Of a stretch of 60,118 nucleotides of DNA, positions 34,153 to 44,638 are shown one piece after another. The notes beneath the pieces were generated by a model. That model had not been told where the DNA came from. It worked only from the letters and a program-made list of their open reading frames with translations, and made no database searches. The DNA is taken from NCBI GenBank assembly GCA_001179505.1, contig CDMY01000581.1:169994-230111 (forward strand), given 5' to 3'. This DNA comes from Vitrella brassicaformis (taxonomy: Eukaryota; Sar; Vitrellaceae). Both the position numbers and the translations under genes were made by a program. Positions within the stretch are counted from its first letter, which is position 1. Each line of letters begins with the position of its first letter.

Positions 34153-37100
34153 CTATCTCGGTGGAAGCTTGTACTGCGGCTGTGCGCCCTTGACCTTGCT
34201 CTGGCGCTTGTTGTCTTCTATCGGCTGCGAGACGCCTCCCACTCTCCTCTCTCGCCGCCTCCTCTTCACCTTGCGATGAGAAAGATTCTGAACCTGCATG
34301 CATTGCGACCCAGTACAACAGGGTGAATGCTCTGTTTGTGTCTGTCGGCTTGCGTCACCTGAAATGACTCCATCACTGCATGCAGCGGCCCCGATAGACG
34401 AGGCATGCCACCAACAGGTGGATGCGTGGCCGCCCCTGCTTCATCCTCAAACTCAAATTGACCCCGGTCCATGCCTGCAGACAGACACCACGATACCCGA
34501 TCCATGAAGCATCTACTGGCCGTGCCGTCTTTCTCTTGCTATGTACCTATTTCTCTCAACACACCATTTAAATGCTCTGATGCTCCCATCCCGAGGTCGC
34601 CGTCATCGTCGCCTCTTGGATGGATGACGGCCCTCTCGGTTCGGTGTTTCCTGCCGCTGCCTGCTTTCGGGGCGGCTCTGCCATGTCTCCACCATTCACT
34701 GACGCTTCCTGATGGAGAGACCAGGCGTCGCTGGGTCGCTTGCAGGAATGACGACCGTCTTGCCCGCCTTGATCTGGCATCGAGGCTTGGATTGTCGACA
34801 GAGAGCAGAGACGTGGCCAACATGTCGTCGAGGAGTGGCGGGTCAGAGGGGTGCTCACTCTCCACCTGCCCTTGCGGCTGCTGCTCTGGCAGGCTCGTGT
34901 CTGCCGACGTCTCATCCCTTTGTTTTTGACTGTCCATCATGATGCCAAGCTGCGATGTTGACACTGACGCACCGATCGATGTACCATTGGCCGGCGCGGG
35001 GGTTGTTGTCGTGGTCGTGGTAGTCGTTGTGCTTGTTGTGGTTGGTGCCGCAGCGAACAGGTTGGCCAGGAAGCCCGTCGTCGGGTCAGAAGTCTTCTTT
35101 TTCTTCTTGTTGAGCAGCTTTCTGATGAATCCTTCTGGGAGTATCTCAAAGAAGAGTGCAGGCATGAGCGGGGCCACCGATGTCTCCTCCACATAGCACT
35201 TGGCCTCGGCGGGATACAGACCGTCATCTGCAACCGGGAAGGATATCATCCTTCCGTGTGTGGGCAAGGACGGCAATGTGTTGGAAAGTGTTGGCCAGCT
35301 GTGTGTGTACTTCGGTACAGCTTTAAGAGCTCCTGTCTGTCAAGGGAGTAGAGAACCTGCCTGATCAAAAATGCCAATCACACACGCGTCCTCCGTGCTC
35401 CTCTGCGGCATCAGCTGCATGGATGGGTGCTTACGTGTCTTTCTCCACATCGGCGAATGGCTTCGTTCTCTTGACGTCCTTGCCGCCACCGAATATCTAA
35501 CCGACACGGCATGGAGAATCGACGTGTGGTGTCCCTTGTCAGCGGACCAGACACGAACCTTGATTGAGATCTTTCGCCTTATCGGTGACGGTTCGGTCAT
35601 CAGTGTCATGACCTCATTCAGCAGAGCAGGGCTCTTGCTCTCCCGCAAGAGGAATGCAAGAGGAATGCTATCTCGCCCTGACGAAGGACGCGTACACGTC
35701 ATTCACTCTGTGTGTCTGTGTGTGCTTGTCCGTACCAGCTGCAGCCCGAAGCAGAGACTGTGAGTGGAGACAGGGCCCCACAGACGGCTGAAATGCTTGG
35801 CGCTCGACGCGTCATACGGCAGCAGCTCTTGCACCGCTTGCTGTCAGCATGCAACATGCACGTCTGGATGTGAGTGTCCAGCGTTTGCCTGGACCTTGCC
35901 TACCATTCTCTCCATTGCATAGTCGGCCATCGTCATCGTGGCCCATTTGCTCCGCACCTGTGCGAGCAGTTCCTCGATGCGTTCATCCATCTCATCGGGA
36001 TCCTTTGACGAGCCCTGCAGGTCACAATGGACGAGACATGACACGTCCGTCCACGCGGGGGGATGCAGACATGGACGCGTACCTACCTGTACGATGATCC
36101 GCAGCTCAAGTATGGGGAAGCCCCCTCCCACGCCACCGCTGACGATGTATCCCAGCTGCTGTTCTGTCCTCAGGCTCTCGAAGACGGGTGTCGCAATGAG
36201 CGTGTCTGTGGACACACCACAGCGCAGCCCACGTGTTTAAATGATTACTGGCTGCCTACCAATGATGCCCAGGACCGCTCGCTGTCCGAAGTCTGCGCAC
36301 ATGGCAAGTGTCACAGCGTAGACATGGATGCCTGAAGGAAGCTTCGTGATTTTGTTATTCTGCTTTCCTGCTCACCAGGAATGCCCCACTGGTATGCGTT
36401 GAGTATCACATGGTTGCTGTCGCCCTCAATCGGGTTCGAAAGGCGAAGCTCCAGTGAGTTGTTGGGCATCCAACTCTGACCACACACGCATAGAGACGGA
36501 CGTGCAAGTGCGCATCGCACTGGCCGTCACCTATCTGTCTCACCGAGAAGTTGACTGCCTCCGGCAAGCTGACTGGCGCTTGTCGCACATTGATTGCCAC
36601 TGCCTCAGACAACTCCACAGCCTAAAGGAGTCGAAGCAAGACAGACGTAGACGGTCCGGCAGCAGAGGTCTAATTGTCTCACTGACGTCTTCGATGTCGA
36701 TGTTGCCAACGATGAGGGCATCGACAAAACTCCGGGTCGCCACGTTCTGAACATATGTGCGGTAATCCTCGTAGACGCTCTCCACCGGCATCTGGGACAG
36801 CTTCGTCACCTCCTGAATAGACAACAAGGATGCTCGACTGTTCCTTTCGCATCCATGTCAATTAGCACCTCGAGCAGAGCGGTGTTTGAGAATTTGTTTG
36901 GCATCTCGATGTCGGTGAGCAGGTCCTCGGCTATCTGATAGAGCGACTCGCTGGAGGCCGCCTGAAGGGCTCCCATCATCTGTTCACACACAGCGCAAAG
37001 AGGGTTGATGGTTGGAGGTCCCGTCTGTTCGGTTGCCTCATCGAGGATGAGCTGGATTCGGCTGTATGTGTCCGGGTTTGGGTCTGGCACGCCACCAAAG

Positions 37101-40100
37101 AGGGAGGATACAGTGGACACAACTTCCCAGAAGTGCTCAGCGTAGCCCTACAGGGACATACCACGGTCAGGTGCCTTGATTGCTATGTCACCCATGACCC
37201 ACTGACCCATGCAGAGAGCGTAAAGCATCCAAACTCATAATCCCAGGAGACACCAGCCTCTGGAAGGGGGATGAGAGAGACACGTGATCTGTGGTGTGTG
37301 CCCACAGATGGATTCATGGATCAGCGAACCGCATGTGAGTTTGTCTGCGATGGCGTGTGTGGCATCCTCCGTCGTCAAGTACACATGCAATACGGCGTAG
37401 ACAGCCATCCTGCAACGTAACACAGACAGGTAAGTCATCCCATGTCTCTGCTTGCTGTGCATACCGCATGCCTCTGTATCTTACTTAGCCCTTGTCTCAC
37501 CTGGGTGATATGTGTGTCTTGTTGAGGCGCAGCAGAAAGCGGCCATCGATGTTTGGCGTGCGGAATCTGGCTGCATCCATCCACACATCCTTTTGCCCAC
37601 ACAACACATGGCTCGCTTCATTTGTGTCCGTGTGTGTCCTACCTGGTCCCTTCCACCAGACGATGAGGCCGTCAGAGTGAAGCACATTGCACGGCGGGGC
37701 CATCTCGGAGCTGGGGCACTCGTCGTCCTCATAGGGATCAATCACAGTCATGTTGCGAGGCACACATGATACACCTGAGGACACGCACACACCAGCGGCA
37801 TGCAAAAAAGACTGGTGTGTGTGATGCGTTGCTCTGTAGCTCACGTGGGCATGGCAGGCATGGCGAGGTCGTCTGGTTGATCGGCAGGCAGGGGCTGTCT
37901 GCCGGTTCGGGCGGAGGCAGCCTCACGTCGAGGCGCTGCTTCGTATAGCGGACACCATAAGGGCCAAAGAGGAAGGTCTGCATGTCGGGCGACGTATGCT
38001 CCTTGGTCGACTGGTCAAAGTGGTTGTCGACGTATATGACATTGCACCGGTCGGTCGTCAGCTGCCCGAGCACTTCCTTGACCAGAGTGGTGTTGACGCG
38101 CTCCGAGTGGACCCTATGGCCGATTGAAAAACATTCCTGGCACATGCAGACGGAGTAAAAGTGGTGTGCGCTACCAAGCCATGCATTCTCGTGTACACGC
38201 ACCTCCTTTGGATAGAAGAATAGGTTTGCGGCTGCGTCAGCCAATGCGTCGACTGCAGCGAACTCCTCCTGCCGAGACAGACAAGACGTCAACGAGCAGA
38301 GCAAAGCCAATCCCCCGACTCTGAGACCACCAACATGAAATTTCAGTCATCTGTGCACCCACCGATCCCACCTCGTTGTTGTAGGAGACATCCAGCAGCT
38401 GCCCGAAGGCTTCGAAGAACGCCTGCTCAAGCGATGAGACATCGTCGTCAGACTTCAGGCAGTCCAGAGAGCACAGACCGCACTTCGGCACGCCCCCTGC
38501 CTGTGACTCCGGCCGTTGGAGCAGCTCGAGGGCCCGGAAGACAGGGGCTACACAATCACCCACATTTTGTGGACTCTGCGAAGACAGAGGGGTAGAGAGA
38601 CATGACCACATCCATATGGTGGGCTGTCACCTTGCAGAGCTGTGTGCCTTTGGTGGAGAGGCGGAGTCTGATGAAGATGAGAGTGGCTGCCGAGCTGGTG
38701 CTGTCAGACACGTCCACATTGAAGACGAGACCTGTCTGTCTCAGCCGGTGCTGCAGGCCGCCCGCCCCCCCATAGTCGAGCATGTACCGCACGTACGCAA
38801 ACGGCTACCAACTCTCGTGCTGCATGCATACGGCACACACACAGAGTGCATGCTTTCGCTCCCCCTTTAGATAGCCATCTGCTCATTATTGGATATTTAC
38901 CTCTTTGAGCGACGGCACCGCCCAGGTCAGTATCATTTCCGGCCGCCAAGTCGAGCGCGCCTCCATGCGAACATAATTGCCCACAGAGGCTCCTACAAAG
39001 GGTGATGGGTTCTGGAAGTTGCGAGGCTGCTCGCACGTGCCGCTGCGGATGTCATGGAAACGGCTCTCGATGAGAAGGTGCTGCTCATCCAGCGACAAGC
39101 CACACCTGCATGGCAAGAGAGACATTTGATGCAACCGATGGCTGGCTCTCTTTGCGTCTTGGTGATGCGGCGTGCCTGAGAACGACGGTCATCCGCTCAG
39201 CACAGTAGAACCTTCGGTGGAAGTCACGCAGAGCTGCAGCCATGTCGATACCCTGAGAGAGCAGGACAGGTGAGTCATCCATTCCCTCCCGGCTTCACGC
39301 GTGTGTGTATGTGCGCGTGTGTATGTGTACCTTGGCCTTTGGCACGTCATAGAGGAGTGTAAGGTTGCCCGTTCCAAAGTGGTGGAGCGGCGACCGCTCG
39401 TCCGCCAGCTGGTTGACCAGCTCAGACACCACCCTGTCCTGATTCACCAGATTCTCACGATGCTCCTCGTCGACCGCATGAACCTGACACACACAGCCAC
39501 CCAGGCAGGCACACTTAGTACGCGAATTATGGCGGCCCTCACCTCTCTCTCGTAGACAGTGGTGTTGAATAGCGGTTCACTCAAGGCGGCGCTGAAGCGG
39601 GCCAGGCTGCCATTAAGCCCTTCCAGACCCACCTTAGCAAAGTAGACGGTGGCCTCTGCCTCCGTGCGAGCATTGGCCGAACCGCGATGGCTCGACAGGA
39701 ACTCATCGACCTCGTTCTCTGCTGGGAACTCCTTGCTGCCCAGAAACATCTGCGCCACACACAGGCAGACAGCCGCTTCTCTTTGCTCTCCTCTCTCCAC
39801 CCACCATGTGTTCCATGAGATGAGCCAATCCAGGCAGCTCGGGAGGGTCACTGCAGGCGAGCACACCATGCAATGTAATAGACATCGATTTGCAATGCAT
39901 TGACATGGCCATACACACATGCATTGTGCACCCACCTGAAGTATCCCACGTTGACTGCGATGGCGAAGGCGGCATCCATTGTGCGATTGTCATACACCGA
40001 CATCAGCCGAATGCCGTTACTCAGCGTTGTCATGCGATAAGCCTTGCTGTCCTTCTTCGACCGTTCGATGCTCGGATCATCTCCTGCGCCACCTGCACTG

Positions 40101-40225
40101 CCAGCTGCCTCTTGAGGACTTGGCGCTGGCTGGCCGAGATTGGGCCTTTGCTGCAAAGACAACAGCTGCTCTGCGCTGACACAATGTGCAATGGCAACAG
40201 CGGTAAGGGCCAGACAGAGCCACAT
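34153..40225 (-). CDS. Secreted M16 zinc metallopeptidase (insulysin/toxolysin-like) with C-terminal extension
   Basis: ATG 40225-40223 begins a signal peptide (MWLCLALTAVAIAHCVSA). The first M16 domain follows with inverted zinc motif HLMEH in GLAHLMEHM (about 39803-39826), joined to MFLGSKEFPAENEVDEFLSS, the NARTEAEATVYF strand (about 39650), and the distal zinc-ligand region VDEEHRENLVNQDRVVSELV (about 39430-39475). Some 25 exons encode the four-lobed M16 core, including the substrate-binding second-half motifs FESLRTEQQLGYIVSGG (about 36135-36185) and GGGFPILELRIIV, as in insulin-degrading enzyme. After the core come GFIRKLLNKKKKK, a Thr-rich stretch (about 35000-35045), an acidic/Ser region, and two exons ending with RKVKRRRRERR and TAG 34155-34153; phases match across the last junctions. 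It likely degrades peptides in the secretory or extracellular space. Head-to-head with the p52 gene, 114 bp apart. Confidence 0.85.
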
Positions 40226-40339
40226 CGCGGAGCAACGGTGCTGAAGGGGAAGCGGCCCCTCTCCTCTTTTGGGGCCAGCGATCGGGCTGCGAGCTAGAAG
40301 CGACAGGCGTCAGAAGACGATCTTGGACTGCGAGGGACG
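40226..40339. promoter_or_regulatory. Compact divergent promoter
   Basis: Only 114 bp separate the ATGs of the M16 peptidase (-) and the TFIIH p52 gene (+). No telomere-like motif is present here, unlike three other divergent promoters in the window. Confidence 0.45.
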
Positions 40340-43300
40340 ATGGAGCCATCCCGTGGAGTCCGCAGTCCCTCCGGCCTCGATCCTGGTCCATCAACCGCAT
40401 CCCCGGCCATGGACCACGACCTGTTTGACTTCCTCAGCACCCTCAAGGACCCCCAGATCAGCAAGCTGTACCGAGATCCCGCCGTCGTGCAGGCCGTGTT
40501 CCGTTCGCTCGTCCCTCTGGCCCGCAATCTGGTGATGCGACTGCTGTATGTGCAGGCGACGATGCAGGAGAAGCTGGTGGCCTTCTGGCACCGCGACACC
40601 AGCGAGGCCAAGGCGGCGAGGAAGGAGGCAATGCTGCAGATGAAGCGCTGGAGGCTGCTGCAGCCGCCTAGAGAAAATGCGGCGGTCACGGCAGCCAAGC
40701 AGCAGGGCAAGGACAAGCAGGCGGACGGTGAGAAGGACAGGAGGGGCGAGGGGGACAAGGACAAAAAGGGCGGCGGGGGGGAGGCGGCGAGTGCGGCGGG
40801 AGGAGGGGCGGCCAAGAAGCCTGATGAACCGGGGGACGAGGTCATGTCCCTGTTTGTGCTCAACAAGACCTTCCAAGAGACCCTCAAGACCAAAAACATC
40901 TCGGAGGGGTACGGACAACGCAGCTGTACGGGAAGGGGATTACTGATCCATGGATGCATGTTATGTAATCTATGTATCTTCCCTCTCCGGCAGGTTGGGT
41001 GAGGAGGGCCTGATGACGCCTCTCCCCCGCCTCCCGTCCGCCCGCCACTCGCCGGAGCGCCATCAGCTGCATGAACACGCCTCAAAGAAACTGCAGGCAG
41101 TAAGCACACGCTCACTCGCTCAAACACCAGTGTGTGTCACCCCTGACTGATGACTGTGTGTGCGTTCATTCAGTTGTTGGCGTATTTGGTGAGTGAGGAC
41201 CGTGCGACGGACAGCACGCGTGACGAGCCCCTGCAGATGAGCGACCGGCCGCGGACCGCCCGGGCGCCTAACAACATGGACCTCATCAACGTCCTCCAGA
41301 GGAAGAGACTCGTCGTCATGGATGGGTGAGCCACGGACATCTGCAGCCACACATGACAGAAGAAGCCTCGATTGTGTGTCTTGTGCAACATGGATGGATG
41401 GCTGGATCGTGCTGGCTGATGTCAGGACGCATGACGAGGGTGGTCGTGGCGTCATGACAGGCGGCATCAGCCAGGTGGCCTTCCAGTTCATGCTCAAGGA
41501 CATGCGGAAGCAGCTGGCGTCGCTGGTGGGCGAGTACCTGCGGATGGTGGAGCAGGAGGACGAGAGCGGCTTCCAGCTCAACGACTCACTCGTCGTCGCA
41601 TTCACTCTCACACAAACCAGAATCGGACAGGTACTTAAGCGCGGGAAGCATGTATCTATCTCGCTACTCATGTGTATGCACTCTTTGATCTATCGTGTGT
41701 GTGGACAGCCGATGAATGTGAGCAAGCTGACGCCGCCTCAGAAGCGGTTCATCAGCTTCGCGCGTGAGCTGGGTCTGGTGTGGGTGCGCAAGTCGGACCT
41801 CAACAAGGTGTCGGCCTACCACCCCACACCAACGGCACTGCTGCTCAAGCAAGAAGGAGGTGAGGACGGGAATGTGCATGTACACGTATCGATGTAGCGA
41901 GGGAATTGGAGAGTGGGTGAGAGACAGAGAGGGAGCGAGGAAGTGAGGTCAGTCAGTCGCATGATAAGCCCGTCTTGTTTCGCGTCATTCGGTCGAGTAA
42001 GTCGGGTCAGTAGGCATGCGCACATTGAGATCTGATCAATGGGGGATCATCTGGGCTGCCTTCACTTACATAAGGACACCCCCGTTCCCCCCCCATACAT
42101 CCATACATCCATCCACACACGTACCGCATCGCACCCTGTGTCTGTGTGGGTGTGTGTCAGATGAGGTGCAGCAGCTGGTGACCGCCTTGACAAGTGCAGC
42201 AGCCGAGGCGGCGCGCCAGTCGAGTGCCGACAAGCAGCTGCTGGCCCAGCACCTGGGCAACATCGGCATCCCCGAGTTCTACTACCACCCACCATACCGC
42301 ACCGAGCCGCCCAAGGGCGTCCATCGGGCGGCTGCTGCGGGAAGCTCAGTTGTTGATGGTCNNNNNNNNNNNNNNNNNNNNNNNNNNNNNNNNNNNNNNN
42401 NNNNNNNNNNNNNNNNNNNNNNNNNNNNNNNNNNNNNNNNNNNNNNNNNNNNNNNNNNNNNNNNNNNNNNNNNNNNNNNNNNNNNNNNNNNNNNNNNNNN
42501 NNNNNNNNNNNNNNNNNNNNNNNNNNNNNNNNNNNNNNNNNNNNNNNNNNNNNNNNNNNNNNNNNNNNNNNNNNNNNNNNNNNNNNNNNNNNNNNNNNNN
42601 NNNNNNNNNNNNNNNNNNNNNNNNNNNNNNNNNNNNNNNNNNNNNNNNNNNNNNNNNNNNNGGGAGGGAGGGAGGGTTGCACTGATACATACGTGTGTGT
42701 GTGTATGGCTCATCCATGATGTTCGGGATTGTGTTGTGTGCACAGGTTCGTCCCACCATAGCAATGAGCCGGCAGGGGAGGGGGCCAATGAGGGTGAGCA
42801 GCCATGCCATCCATCCCAGGCACCCCGTCGTCCATCGAGTGGGTGTTATTATATTTGTCCCTCCCTCCCTCCCTCCCTCCCTGCAGGTCTTGAGATGGGC
42901 ATCATGGTGCAGAGCAACTTCAAGGTGTACGCGTACACCACCTCAACACTCCAAATCAGCCTCCTGGGTACGGTAGGGTACGGTGCGACCCTGCACACAC
43001 ACGCGCACATTCCTGTCCTGACTGACGGTGTCGTGTCGTCATGTATACAGGCGCCTTTTGCCGGCTGGACTGTCAGCTGAAGAACTGCCTGATCGGCGCT
43101 TTGACGCGTGACAGCTGCGGGCAGGCCTTCCGCAGCGGCATCACCGCTCAGCAGATACTCAGATACCTCAAGACACACGCACACCCCGTCCTGCACGCAA
43201 GACACCAGAAAGAAGGCAAGAAAGCACGCACACATGCACACCCACGCACCCGAATACCATACCTCCCAATCCACTCCACCCCACACCCACTGCCCTATGT

Positions 43301-43955
43301 GATGTGTGTCGTCGGTGTCCTTGCAATGCATTGCAGGTCGTTCGATTCTGCCCGACAATGTGGAGATTCAGCTGCGGCTGTGGGAGCGGGAGCGGAAGCG
43401 CGTCAAGATGACCCCATCGCAGGTGTTCATGGGCTTCATGAACCGCGAGAACCGCACCGTCGAGAACCGGGAGCGCTGCCTGACGTGGTTCAAGCGGGTC
43501 GAGAAGTACGCACGGGACCGCGGCTGCCTCGTGTGGGCCTCCACACCCAGCGTACCTGACGCATCTGTCGAGAATGTGGTATGGACGGATGCCCTCATCG
43601 CCACACACCACATGCAGCTCTACAGAGCCATTCTCTGCATGTCCTGTGTGTGGATGGTTTGCCTCAGCCGGAGAATCATGACTTCGGTGACTTCATCGCA
43701 GTGCGTGCTGAGGACGGCGACTCGGTGAAGCAGCGGATCACCAGCCTCCGCGAGCACATCTTCTATGGCGTAGGACACAGCCATGGCCATGGCCACCACG
43801 GTCATGGCCACCACGGCCATGGCCATGGCCACCACGGTCATGGCCAGGCAGGCCAGAGCACCTCAGCTGCGGGTGGGGCGGGGCGGACAAGGAAGGCTGA
43901 GAGGCCGCCAATGGAGGGCGAGCAGCCGCCAGATAAACAGGCCAGGCGGGCGTGA
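40340..43955 (+). CDS. TFIIH core subunit p52/Tfb2 (GTF2H4 family), gap inside, His/Gly-rich tail
   Basis: ATG 40340, with an alternative Met at 40409 (MDHDLFDFLSTL). The N-terminal p52 region (DLFDFLSTLKDPQISKLYRD; VVQAVFRSLVPLARNLVMRL) is followed by a Lys/Gly-rich insert (about 40690-40830), then LTPPQKRFISFARELGLVW, then a 300-N gap. After the gap come the hallmark SNFKVYAYTTSTLQISLL (about 42910), a helical segment ending LRYLKTHAHP (to about 43186), and LPDNVEIQLRLWERERKRVK (43350), which match the conserved p52 core and the C-terminal domain that binds p8/Tfb5. p52 anchors and stimulates the XPB helicase in transcription initiation and nucleotide excision repair. The tail carries an unusual HG/HH array (43781-43850), then a basic end; TGA 43953-43955. 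The 42362-42661 gap removes at least one exon. Confidence 0.85.
42362..42661. other. Assembly gap (300 N) inside the p52 gene
   Basis: Exactly 300 N between the SSVVDG exon and a (GGGA)n tract. The reading resumes in a good splice phase after 42744, so the gap probably sits in an exon end plus an intron. Confidence 0.95.
43781..43850 (+). repeat. 36-bp coding tandem repeat encoding His/Gly
   Basis: Two units with period 36 (start 43781 and 43817), made of CCATGG and CCACGG blocks, encode the HGHGHHGHG-type tail of the p52 protein. Confidence 0.8.
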
Positions 43956-44638
43956 CGTGACGTGACAGGCCCAGCTCGTGGGTTGGGTGGGAGGGTGGGT
44001 GGCGTGTGCCGTGGTGGGGTCACTGGGGTGTCTGTCTGGGGGCTTTGGGAGCAGACAGAGATAAATGATAAGGTGTGGTGTGCGAGGGTTATGATTGGTA
44101 GTAGGGTGGAGGGTGGAGGTCGATGCAATGCAGACAGACGCGAATGATGCAGACAGACAATGAATGACGGGCTGGATCGATCCATGGATGGATGGACGGA
44201 TGGACCCATTCATTCCCGTGTGTGACCCCCATCGTATACGTCCATTCGCCATTCGACGCCACCCACCATTGCCTAGCCTAGCTACCCGCCCATTTGGTGC
44301 GCAAGTGCTCTATGCATATCGTACACGCAGCCAAGCAGCCGACCTCACACTACCACTGTTAGTCAAACACTCTCTTTAGCCAGCGATCATCTGTCTGTCT
44401 GCCGTGTTTCTACACGCGACCTTATCTGTCTGTTACGTTACAGACAGACAGAGTTCCTTACGCGAACACCCACCAGGCCCTCACCTCATCTGCATTGCAT
44501 TGCAACGGGGGATTCAGCAACACACAACCGACCAAAAAGGGGTGGCTTCCATCCATCCATCCATCCATCCACTCAGTCGTCCGTCCATCCACCTGTCTAG
44601 CCCGTCTGTCTCATCATTCATTCCATCCACCAATCACA
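43956..44638. repeat. Repeat-rich spacer between convergent genes
   Basis: About 680 bp with GGGT-, ATGG-, CTGT- and CCAT-type tetranucleotide tracts (for example 44545-44575). No CDS or RNA gene is supported. Confidence 0.55.

Noticed and set aside
39889-40297. Plus-strand frame opposite the start of the M16 gene
   Set aside because: Antisense to the signal-peptide exon and has no splice logic; the minus strand encodes a clear signal peptide and M16 motifs.
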